Part shown: positions 15,605 to 23,476 of the stretch, piece by piece
How the letters are laid out: the number at the start of each line of letters is the position of its first letter
Position numbering within the stretch: position 1 is the stretch's first letter
Source: CAVUAN01 sp963739435
GTDB lineage: Bacteria > Acidobacteriota > Thermoanaerobaculia > UBA5066 > Gp7-AA6
DNA length: 64,000 bases
Assembly (NCBI GenBank): GCA_963739435.1
Contig: CAVUAN010000005.1
Coordinates: forward strand, 252,525-316,524
Direction of reading: 5' to 3'
The notes under the pieces: model-generated
Databases searched by the model: none
What the model was told of the DNA's origin: nothing
The model's input: only the letters and a program-made list of their open reading frames with translations
Program-made: the position numbers and the translations under genes

Positions 15605-16815
15605 TCTCGTCGGTCGTCTCGCTCCTTTGGACTTTGGACCTTGGACTTTGGACCCCTACGGACGTCCTCGGTTCGCCCTTTCAGCTGCCCGCAGGCGGCG
15701 GCGACATCGGGGCCTTTGCTCCTGCGAACAGTCACTGGAACGCCGGCATCGGCGAGGGTCCTGGCGAAGATGTCGATCGTCTCCTCGGCCGGGCGCTTCA
15801 AGCCCGGCAGGTAGGTCGCATCCTCGTTCAACGGAATCAGGTTGACCTTCGCGCGCAGGCTGTCGAGCAGGCGGGCCAGCTTGCCGGCTGCTTCGGGCGA
15901 ATCGTTGACGCCGGCGATCAGAACGTATTCGACGAGAATCCGGCGGCGCGGCTCGAGCGGCCACGCGCGCATCGCGGAGACGAGCCCTGCGAGCGGGTAG
16001 GAGCGCGTGATCGGCATGATCTCCGTGCGCGTCGCTTCATCGGCGGCGTTGATCGAGACCGCCAGGTTCGGCCTCTTCGGCAGGGCCGCGAAGCGCTCGA
16101 ATGCCGGCGTGATCCCGGCAGTCGACACGGTCACCCGGCGCGGCGCGAGGATCGCAAAGAGCACGTCGAGCGCCCCGATCACGCCATCGGGGTTCAAGAA
16201 CGGCTCGCCCATTCCCATGAAGACGACCCGCAGGCCCTCCGCCGTTTTCCCGGCGTCGTCGAGCACCGCGTCCAGCTGCCCGACGATCTCCCCCGCCGTG
16301 AGGTTGCGCCCGCCCCCGAGCCTCCCCGTCACGCAAAACACGCAATCCACCGCGCACCCCGTCTGCGACGACAGGCAAACCGTGAACCGCTCGAGTCTCT
16401 CGGTTTGCCCCTTTGGACTTTGGACCTTCGACTTTGGACCCTCTGATTTCTTGGACTTTGGAACCTCTCGTGGATCCCTCGCGTCGGTGAACTCGTTGGC
16501 GGCCGATCGAACAGAGTCTCCGGGCATGTACACCGCCTCGATCAGAGCGCCGTCCGTAAGACGCAGCGCGTACTTCACGCTGCCGTCTGAGGCTTGCTCC
16601 CGGCGCACGATCTCGGGCAAGCGGATCGGAACCTCCCGGGCGAGGCGCTCGCGCAGGTCTCCCGGCAGCTCGCGCATCGCGGCGTAGTCGCGCACACCGC
16701 GCCGGTGAAGGGCGTCGAAGATCTGCCCGCCCCGATACGTCGGGAGGCCCCACGCGAGCACGAGCGCGTCCCAGGCGGCAGCCGACTGCCCGAGGGCTTC
16801 CAGGGAAGGCGTCAC
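15601..16815 (-). CDS. rlmN: 23S rRNA (adenine-C2)-methyltransferase RlmN, with repeat-encoded insertions
   Basis: 404 residues. This radical SAM enzyme methylates A2503 of 23S rRNA (and A37 of some tRNAs) by a methyl-Cys mechanism. The cluster motif CAVDCVFC sits at ~154-161. The GMGEPFLNPDGVIGALDVL segment and a C-terminal VRRSKGPDVAAACGQL with the methyl-carrying cysteine are present. Two things are odd. About 30 extra residues containing PKSKVQSPK lie just before the radical SAM core, and the same peptide forms the C-terminus; both are encoded by heptad arrays. The start is GTG 16815, with TACACT 6 bases upstream and no Shine-Dalgarno. Confidence 0.93.
   Translation of the reverse strand: MTPSLEALGQSAAAWDALVLAWGLPTYRGGQIFDALHRRGVRDYAAMRELPGDLRERLAREVPIRLPEIVRREQASDGSVKYALRLTDGALIEAVYMPGDSVRSAANEFTDARDPREVPKSKKSEGPKSKVQSPKGQTERLERFTVCLSSQTGCAVDCVFCVTGRLGGGRNLTAGEIVGQLDAVLDDAGKTAEGLRVVFMGMGEPFLNPDGVIGALDVLFAILAPRRVTVSTAGITPAFERFAALPKRPNLAVSINAADEATRTEIMPITRSYPLAGLVSAMRAWPLEPRRRILVEYVLIAGVNDSPEAAGKLARLLDSLRAKVNLIPLNEDATYLPGLKRPAEETIDIFARTLADAGVPVTVRRSKGPDVAAACGQLKGRTEDVRRGPKSKVQSPKERDDRRD
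15626..15653. repeat. Heptad repeat array (TTTGGAC type), 4 units
   Basis: Four gapless words: TTTGGAC, TTTGGAC, CTTGGAC, TTTGGAC. Read on the minus strand this is the 3' coding end of rlmN and gives the peptide SKVQSPK, the same peptide as the internal rlmN array and the helicase tail. Confidence 0.88.
16412..16463. repeat. Heptad repeat array inside rlmN, translated in frame
   Basis: TTTGGAC, TTTGGAC, CTTCGAC and TTTGGAC run gaplessly over 16412-16439, and CTTGGAC and TTTGGAA follow at 16450-16463. The array lies within the rlmN coding region, about codons 117-135, between the N-terminal domain and the iron-sulfur motif, and keeps the frame open. Confidence 0.88.
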
Positions 16816-16852
16816 GCGGAAAGTGTAGACCCGAGGCCGGAGGGCGGCGGCG

Positions 16853-17242
16853 CTACTTGCTGGTCGCGCGGCGCGCCATGCGCGGGGCGCGGCGAACCAT
16901 CGAGGCCCGCAGCCGCACCTTGCGCGTCGGATCGATCCCGAGCGACTTCAGGATGCGGACGTCTTTGATGTTGATGAGGAAGGCGGCGCGCTCGACGCCC
17001 GTGTCGACCCTCTCCACGATCGGCTCGACACGGGGGCCCTTGCGCCGCGCGGGACGGCCTTCCTTCGCGCGCGCTTCGCGGCGGCCCACGCCGACCTTCG
17101 CGTCGAGAACCATGTACAGGTTGTAGCCCTCGTCGCGGATGCGCTGGATGGAATCGTGCACGCGACCCGAGCCCGAGATCGACTCGTTGATCGCCTGACC
17201 GAGATCCTTCAGCATCTCGCGCAAATCGTCGTTCATGTCCAT
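16853..17242 (-). CDS. Conserved-looking protein of unknown function
   Basis: 129 residues. The N-terminal third is acidic and helical (MDMNDDLREMLKDLGQAIN), followed by a GYNLYMVLDAKVGVG strand segment. A very basic middle (RREARAKEGRPARRKG) leads to a beta-like FLINIKDVRILKSLGIDPTR. The C-terminus is again basic. The high charge and alternating acid/base blocks suggest a nucleic-acid or ribosome-associated protein, but this is only a guess and I do not recognise the family. A CATAAT at 17258-17253 ends 10 bases before the ATG. It is upstream of rlmN on the same strand. Confidence 0.65.
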   Translation of the reverse strand: MDMNDDLREMLKDLGQAINESISGSGRVHDSIQRIRDEGYNLYMVLDAKVGVGRREARAKEGRPARRKGPRVEPIVERVDTGVERAAFLINIKDVRILKSLGIDPTRKVRLRASMVRRAPRMARRATSK

Positions 17243-17363
17243 GACCGCCGCGATTATGGCTTCCGTTTCCGACGAGCGTCAAGCGCGGGAGCTCTGCTAT
17301 ACTTTCTTTGTCGCGCGGCCCTCGGTGCGCCGGCGACGGCCTCCTTCGCATATCCTTAAGGCG

Positions 17364-18516
17364 ATGTTTTCCCGCTTCGCTCACCTCGCCTGCACGAAGT
17401 GCGGGACGTCGTACGAGCGCGACAGCCGGCTGAACATCTGCCCGGTTCCCGGCTGCGGCGGATCTCTCTTCGCGCGCTACCACTTCGTCGCGCTCGACCG
17501 CGATGCGGTGAAAGGGAGGCCGCACTCGATTTGGCGATGGCACGAGCTGATGCCCGTCGAGGAGCCCGAGAACGTCGTGTCGCTTAGGCGAAGGCGGCAC
17601 CCCGCTCCTGCGCGCGGATCGCCTCGGCGGTCAGGCGGGCTTCGCGGATCTCTGGATCAAGGACGAATCGGGAAACCCGACGGGCTCGTTCAAGGCGCGC
17701 GGCCTCTCGGCGGCCGTCTCGAAGGCGAAAGAGCTCGGCGTCACGGCGATCGCCCTTCCGACGGCTGGCAACGCGGGCGGAGCCGCGGCAGCTTACGCGG
17801 CGAAGGCGGGGATGGCCTGTCATGTCTTCATGCCGCGCGACACGCCGCGCCTCTTCCCCCTCGAGTGCGAGCGTTACGGCGCGTCGGTCACGCTCGTGGA
17901 CGGGCTCATCGACGATTGCGGGAAGCTCGTCGCCGCGCGGGCGAAGGAGAACGGCTGGCACGACGTCTCGACACTCAAGGAGCCCTACCGCGTCGAGGGC
18001 AAGAAGACGATGGGCTACGAGCTCGCCGAGGATTTCGGCTGGAAGCTGCCCGACGCGATCGTGTACCCGACCGGCGGCGGCACGGGCTTGATCGGCATGT
18101 GGAAAGCCTTCGATGAGATGGAAGAGCTGGGCTGGATCGGAGACAAGCGCCCGAAGATGATCGCGGTCCAGGCCGAGGGCTGCGCGCCGATTCCGAAAGC
18201 CTTCGACGAGGGCAAGGACGTCTCCGAGCGGTTTGCGAACGCGCACACCTACGCCTCGGGCCTGCGGGTGCCGAAGGCTTACGCCGACTACCTGATCCTG
18301 CGCGACATCCGGGCCTCGGGCGGCTTCGCGGTCGCCGTCTCCGACGACGACATGCGCGAGGCCTGCGACGCGATCGGCGCTGCCGAGGGCCTCTTCGCCG
18401 CCCCGGAAGGCGGAGCCTCCTGGGCCGCGGTCAAAAAGCTCGCCGCCGACGGCCGCCTCGACCGCGCCTCCCGCATCGTCCTCTTCAACACGGGCACCGG
18501 CTTCAAGTACGTGTGA
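17364..18516 (+). CDS. thrC: Threonine synthase, interrupted by a frameshift
   Basis: A PLP enzyme that converts O-phosphohomoserine to threonine. The N-terminal zinc-ribbon-like part (CTKCGTSYERD and CPVPGCGGS) is in one frame from ATG 17364. The rest continues in another frame after ~17586. There the sequence TCGCTTAGGCGAAGGC should read S-L-G-E-G-G-T-P but carries one extra base. Downstream motifs are intact: the PLP lysine in PTGSFKARG, then PTAGNAGGAAAAYAAKAG and YPTGGGTGLIGMWK. The total would be about 383 residues, normal for the family. It could be a recent mutation or a sequencing error; no slippery sequence suggests programmed shifting. Confidence 0.85.
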
Positions 18517-18596
18517 GGACGTTGTCCCGAACGAGGATTCGAGGATAGAGTCCGAGCCCGCTAGTGTTCTCACCTCGAAGAGAAGGGTGGGTCCCA

Positions 18597-20576
18597 ATGA
18601 AACGGCGCAACCGCGGCTTTCTCCTGGCGCGAGCGTTTGGTGTTCTCCTCGCCGCTCTCCCGGCATCGGCCGCTCTCGGCGCGACCTTCGTCGTCGACAG
18701 CACCGGCGACGAGCCGGATGACAACACGGCGGACAACATTTGCCATACGGCGCTCAACACGTGCACGCTGCGCGCGGCGATCCAGCAGGCCAATGTCACC
18801 GCCGGACCGGACGTCATCCATTTCAACATCACCGGAGGCGGCGTCCACACGATCAGGCCGGTCGGCGGCCTGCCCAACATCACCGGCCCGGTGACGATCG
18901 ACGGCTACTCGCAGCCGGGATCGAGCGTGAACACTCTCGCCGTGGGAAACAACGCGATCCTTCTGATCGAAATCGACGGAAGCCTATCCGGAGGAATCGC
19001 GAATGGCCTGTCGATTTTCACGGATGGCTGCGTCATCAAGGGCCTGGTGATCAACCGTTTCACGAATCCGGGTATCCAGATCGATACGACAGGCGGCGGC
19101 GCCGTCGGCGGCCACACGATCCAGGGCAACTTCATCGGGATAACCCCGGACGGAACGGCCGCGGCCGGAAATACCGGTATCGGCGTTTTCATTCGCTCGC
19201 CGAACAACCTCGTCGGAGGTCCGAACCCGGCCGATCGCAATGTCATCGCTGCCACCGGCGGATCCGGCAACCCCTTCGTTACGAACCTGTGGTTCGAAGC
19301 GGACTTCGGGGGCACGATCACCGGCAACGTCGTCCAGGGCAACTACATCGGAACCAACGCTGCCGGCACCGCAGCGCTCTCCTCTGCCAACGGCGCCTTC
19401 GGCGTCAAGGTCATTAGCGGAACAGCGGGCCAGGGCGGCGTCATCATCGGAGGACTGTCCGCCGGGGCTCGGAATGTCATCGCCGGAAACAAGTTCTTCG
19501 GAGTCGAGATTCAGAGCAACCCCTGCACCGTGACGACGACAAACGTGATCGTCGAGGGCAACTCCATCGGCGTCGATGCCAACGGCGCTGCCCTCGGCAA
19601 CGGGTATGGAGGCGTGCACCTCGGCTGCGGAGCGACGAACAGCACGATCGGCGGGCTCGCTGCCGCGGCCGCCAACGTGATCGCGAACAACGGCGGCGGA
19701 TCTCTGACGGGTGGCGGCGTGCTCGTCGACGGGTCGCCGACGATCCCGACGGGAAACGCGATTCTCGGTAACTCCATCACAGCGAACACCAAACTTACGG
19801 GCGGTTCGGTCAATGCCGGGCTCGCGATCGACTTGAACAGCGACGGCCCGACCCCCAACGACCCGTGCGACGCCGACAATGGGCCCAACAAACTGCAGAA
19901 CTTTCCGATCCTGACGACCGGCTTCGTGGTCGGCGGGAGCACGACGATTCAGGGAACGCTGAACTCCGCAGCAAACACAACCTACCGGATCGAATTGTTT
20001 TCAAACGACACCTGCGATGCTTCGGGCTTTGGCGAAGGCCAGACCTTCCTCGGCTCGACCGACGCCACGACCGACGGCTCCTGCAACGCCAGCTTCAACG
20101 TGACATTTCCGTTTTCCGTCGCGCCCACGACGCGCCTGACCGCGACCGCCACCGATCCGAACAACAACACCTCAGAATTCTCCTCCTGCATCTCACTCCA
20201 GGCTCAGTTCCACACGATTCAACCGTGCCGCGTCGCTGATACCCGCCTGGCGCCAGGACCGTACGGTAGCCCGTCGCTCGACCCGACAACCGACCGCAGC
20301 TTCGTCATCGCCGGCCAGTGCACAATTCCACTGACCGCGCAGGCCGTCGCCTTCAACTTCGCCATCGTGACGCCCACCGGCAGCGGAAACATCCGCGTCT
20401 ACCCAGGCGCAGGTCCCCTTCCCCTCTCTGCAACGATGAATTACTCGGCCGGACAGATCCGCGCCAACGACGCCATCGTCCCCCTGGGCCCCGCCGGCGA
20501 CGTACGCGTGCGCGTCGGTCAGGGCGCGGGAACCACCGTGGACCTCGTCATCGACGTCACCGGCTACTTCGAGTAA
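18597..20576 (+). CDS. Secreted CSLREA/right-handed beta-helix protein with PCR-DTR C-terminal domain
   Basis: 659 residues from ATG 18597. The signal peptide is residues 1-28. A CSLREA-like domain follows: VVDSTGDEPDDNTADNIC, then CTLRAAIQQAN. The middle ~350 residues are repetitive (many GNxIG and NxIxGN turns), fitting a right-handed beta-helix. The final ~120 residues begin TIQPCRVADTRL and end DVTGYFE, closely resembling the end of the next gene's product. Several cysteines are evenly spaced and could form disulfides. It is probably a cell-surface or exported adhesin-like protein. The function of the C-terminal domain is unknown; a sorting or anchoring role is inferred from its recurrence. 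Confidence 0.82.
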   Translation: MKRRNRGFLLARAFGVLLAALPASAALGATFVVDSTGDEPDDNTADNICHTALNTCTLRAAIQQANVTAGPDVIHFNITGGGVHTIRPVGGLPNITGPVTIDGYSQPGSSVNTLAVGNNAILLIEIDGSLSGGIANGLSIFTDGCVIKGLVINRFTNPGIQIDTTGGGAVGGHTIQGNFIGITPDGTAAAGNTGIGVFIRSPNNLVGGPNPADRNVIAATGGSGNPFVTNLWFEADFGGTITGNVVQGNYIGTNAAGTAALSSANGAFGVKVISGTAGQGGVIIGGLSAGARNVIAGNKFFGVEIQSNPCTVTTTNVIVEGNSIGVDANGAALGNGYGGVHLGCGATNSTIGGLAAAAANVIANNGGGSLTGGGVLVDGSPTIPTGNAILGNSITANTKLTGGSVNAGLAIDLNSDGPTPNDPCDADNGPNKLQNFPILTTGFVVGGSTTIQGTLNSAANTTYRIELFSNDTCDASGFGEGQTFLGSTDATTDGSCNASFNVTFPFSVAPTTRLTATATDPNNNTSEFSSCISLQAQFHTIQPCRVADTRLAPGPYGSPSLDPTTDRSFVIAGQCTIPLTAQAVAFNFAIVTPTGSGNIRVYPGAGPLPLSATMNYSAGQIRANDAIVPLGPAGDVRVRVGQGAGTTVDLVIDVTGYFE

Positions 20577-20621
20577 CAGTCAGAAACGGCACCACTTGCG
20601 CCTCCCGCAGGGGTTCGGCGT

Positions 20622-20660
20622 TAGAATGGCGCTTTCCAAAATTCAATCTGAATTGAAAGG
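20622..20660 (+). promoter_or_regulatory. -10-like TAGAAT and leader palindrome
   Basis: TAGAAT at 20622-20627 is followed in the leader by the palindrome TTCAATCTGAATTGAA, which ends in a GAAAGG sequence just ahead of GTG 20670. If transcribed, the palindrome could partly hide the ribosome-binding site. Confidence 0.4.
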
Positions 20661-20669
20661 CGACAGCCG

Positions 20670-23441
20670 GTGAGGCGCCGTTTCCGTCGGAGCTCGGCCT
20701 GGACCCTGATCCTGGGTCTGGCCCTCGGCCTGCAAGCTCCTGGATCGAGCGCGGCGCCGGCGGGCGACATCCCCGGCGTTCCCTACACCGGCGCTCGAGG
20801 GATCCCCGAGACGGTCAGCCAGATCATGGCTCGCCAGCGGCTCGCGGATCTGGGGCCGGCCAAGCCACAACGGATCATGCCGGAGCACGACGTCGACCGC
20901 TCCGGTCTGCCGCAGGACCCGGCCGCCCCGACAGCTCCCGCGTGGCCGCCTCGGTTGCCGGGGCAGCCGCGGATCGCGGGTTCGAGCTCGCCCCAGACGC
21001 CGGGGCTCGGCTTCACGGGAGCCACGCTCGCCGACACGGCGGCTTTTCCGCCCGATTCGATGGGGACTGTCGGCCCAACGCAGTTCGTCGTGTTCGTCAA
21101 CGGGCGCATCCGGACCTTCAACAAGACGACCGGCGTGGCCGACGGCGTGATCAATGCCAACCCGGACGTGTTCTTCTCATCGGTCATGACGCCGGTGACG
21201 CCACCCGTCGTGACGACGTTCACGAGCGATCCGCAGGTGCGCTACGACCGCCTGTCGGGGCGCTGGTTCCTTTCCATCATCGACGTGCCTTGCACCAACG
21301 CCTTCTGCACGACCCTGGCTGCCAACCGTTGGCTCCTGGCCGTGAGCAACGCGGCCAGTGGGGGCACGATCACCGGGGCGACGGTCTGGACCTTCTTCTT
21401 CTTCGCGGGCGATGCAACCAACTTCCTCGACTACCCGTCGCTCGGCGTCGACGCCAATGCCCTCTACACCGGCGGGAACATGTTCACCGGGGCAGGCTCT
21501 TTCGTGGGGACGAACGGCTACGTCGTGCAGAAGAGCTCGGTGCTGGGCACCGGCCCGATCTTCATGACGAAGTTCGCGAACCTGGCCACGGGCGCCGCGG
21601 AGGGGCCGTTCGCGCCACGCGGTGTCGACAACTACGACCCGTCTTCGACGGAGGGCTACTTCATCGGCGTCAGCGTCCTCGCCTTCAGCAGGCTGGACAT
21701 CCGCCGCGTGAGCAACCCCGGCAGCGCGACGCCGACGATCAGCGCCAATCTCCTTCTCACCGTGCCGACGACATCCAGCCAGATCCCGGTCGCTCACCTC
21801 GGCAACACCGGGGGCAACAATGGCCGGCTCGATTCCCTCGACGACCGCCTCTTCCAGGCGCACATCCGAAACGGCAGGCTCTGGACGGCCCACAACATCG
21901 GGGTCGACGCCTCTGGCGTTGGCGGCGGCACGGCGACGACCAAGAGGATGGCGGTTCGCTGGTATGAACTGAACGGCATCCGCAGCACCGACAACGGCGG
22001 CGTACCGGTCGTCGTCCAATCGGGCACGGTCTTCGACAACGCGGCGACGGTCTCGACCGCCCGCCAATTCTGGATCCCATCGGTGATGGTCTCGGGGCAG
22101 GGACACGCCGCCCTCGGCTTCAGCACGGCCGGAACGACTTTTGCCGCCGACGACGCCACCGTGGGCCGACTCGCCGGGGATACGCTGGGAACGACACAGA
22201 CGGTCGCGATCTACACTGCGACCTCGAGCGCCTACAATCCTCCCTCGGACCCCGGGGGAGTTGCCGGCCGGCGCTGGGGCGACTATTCGTACACCAGCCT
22301 CGATCCTTTGGACGACATGACCATGTGGTCCGCCCAGGAGTTCTGTGACAGCACCAACTCCTACGGCCTGCGGGTCGTCAAGCTGATCGCTCCGCCTCCG
22401 GCGACTCCGTCGAGCACGAACCAGCCGGGGGGCGTCGCCGCGGGGCAGCCGTCGGTCAGCGTGGTCGTCACAGGCACTTCGGCTTCCGGTTCGGGCTTCT
22501 ACGACCCGGGCGCCAACCTCGCCGCTCCGGCCCTGCCCTTCACCCACCTCAGCGCGTCGGTCGGCGGAGGCGTGACCGTTAACAGCGCCATGTTCAACAG
22601 CCCGACGCAGGTGACTCTCGACATCTCGACCGTGGGGGCGGTCGCCGGCGCCCAAAACGTCACGATCACGAACCCGGACGGCCAGAGCGCCACGGGAATC
22701 GGGCTCCTGACGATCACCGGGGCCGCGCCGACCGCCACGCCGACACGGACCTCCACACAGACGGCGACCCGGACCCCCACAGCGACGGCAACTCTCACTT
22801 CAACGCCGACCCGGACGGCGACGCCGACTCCAACGCCGATTCCCCCCACGGCAACGCCGACACGAACGTTCACTCCGACGCTGACCGGATCATTCACCCC
22901 GACCCCGACGCCGGATCCGGGCACCACGACGCCCACGCCCACACGCACACCGACGCCGACGCCGGTTCCGGGCACCTCGACCGCTACGCCCACGCCGACA
23001 CCGACGCCCACACCCTCGATGACTCCAACCCTCCCGGGTTCGCCGACGCCCACGCCGACCCCCGTGTCGACTTACTTCACCCTGGCGCCGTGCCGGTTGA
23101 TCGACACGCGCAACCCCGTCGGTCCGCTGGGCGGGCCCGCGCTCAACAACGGCGTGTCCCGAACGTTCGTGCTGGCCGGTCAGTGCTTCATCCCCGCCAA
23201 TGCGATCGCCGTGACCGTCAACATCGCGGTCACGCAGCCGACCAACGGGCCTGGATTCCTGACCATCTATCCGGCGGGCACTCCCCTGCCGCTTTTTGCC
23301 TCCATCAACTACAACGCCGGCCAGACGCGGTCGAACAACGCCATCCTGATACTCGGGGCCTCGGGCGACATCGCGGTCCGTGTCACCCAGGGAGCCGGCA
23401 CCGTCCACTTCGTCCTGGACGTCACCGGCTACTTCCAATAG
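20670..23441 (+). CDS. Large secreted protein with Thr-Pro-rich linker and PCR-DTR C-terminal domain
   Basis: 923 residues from GTG 20670, with a signal peptide of ~30 residues. Residues ~100-560 form a beta-rich catalytic or binding region that I cannot name; it includes DPQVRYDRLSGRWFLSIID and SPEYTSLDP-like strands typical of beta-propellers. An IPT/TIG-like beta sandwich may follow (~590-685). Residues ~688-795 are a low-complexity Thr/Pro linker built from TPTPT and TPTRT repeats. The last ~120 residues (LAPCRLIDTRNPVGPLGG to DVTGYFQ) match the C-terminal domain of the preceding gene's product. The linker suggests exposure on the cell surface. Confidence 0.78.
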   Translation: MRRRFRRSSAWTLILGLALGLQAPGSSAAPAGDIPGVPYTGARGIPETVSQIMARQRLADLGPAKPQRIMPEHDVDRSGLPQDPAAPTAPAWPPRLPGQPRIAGSSSPQTPGLGFTGATLADTAAFPPDSMGTVGPTQFVVFVNGRIRTFNKTTGVADGVINANPDVFFSSVMTPVTPPVVTTFTSDPQVRYDRLSGRWFLSIIDVPCTNAFCTTLAANRWLLAVSNAASGGTITGATVWTFFFFAGDATNFLDYPSLGVDANALYTGGNMFTGAGSFVGTNGYVVQKSSVLGTGPIFMTKFANLATGAAEGPFAPRGVDNYDPSSTEGYFIGVSVLAFSRLDIRRVSNPGSATPTISANLLLTVPTTSSQIPVAHLGNTGGNNGRLDSLDDRLFQAHIRNGRLWTAHNIGVDASGVGGGTATTKRMAVRWYELNGIRSTDNGGVPVVVQSGTVFDNAATVSTARQFWIPSVMVSGQGHAALGFSTAGTTFAADDATVGRLAGDTLGTTQTVAIYTATSSAYNPPSDPGGVAGRRWGDYSYTSLDPLDDMTMWSAQEFCDSTNSYGLRVVKLIAPPPATPSSTNQPGGVAAGQPSVSVVVTGTSASGSGFYDPGANLAAPALPFTHLSASVGGGVTVNSAMFNSPTQVTLDISTVGAVAGAQNVTITNPDGQSATGIGLLTITGAAPTATPTRTSTQTATRTPTATATLTSTPTRTATPTPTPIPPTATPTRTFTPTLTGSFTPTPTPDPGTTTPTPTRTPTPTPVPGTSTATPTPTPTPTPSMTPTLPGSPTPTPTPVSTYFTLAPCRLIDTRNPVGPLGGPALNNGVSRTFVLAGQCFIPANAIAVTVNIAVTQPTNGPGFLTIYPAGTPLPLFASINYNAGQTRSNNAILILGASGDIAVRVTQGAGTVHFVLDVTGYFQ
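22728..23065 (+). repeat. Coding tandem repeats for a Thr-Pro linker
   Basis: Imperfect repeats of ACGCCGACn units encode runs of TPTP and TRTP residues in the protein above. Codon-level variation among units indicates an old, selected linker rather than a recent expansion. GC skew is strong here because C dominates the coding strand. Confidence 0.8.
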
Positions 23442-23459
23442 GAGCTCGGGCAGGCCGTA

Positions 23460-23465
23460 TAGAAT
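23460..23465 (+). promoter_or_regulatory. -10-like TAGAAT close to a start codon
   Basis: TAGAAT ends 11 bases before ATG 23477 and no Shine-Dalgarno lies between. The expected transcript start is within about 5 bases of the start codon. Confidence 0.45.
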
Positions 23466-23476
23466 CCTCGGTTCCT

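Noticed and set aside
17298..17303. TATACT as promoter for thrC
   Set aside because: It lies about 60 bases before the start with no -35 at the right distance. It may be real, but I cannot support it.
22728..23065. Regular short repeats that might suggest a CRISPR array
   Set aside because: They are in frame, encode a Thr/Pro linker inside a secreted protein, and have no constant repeat-spacer structure.
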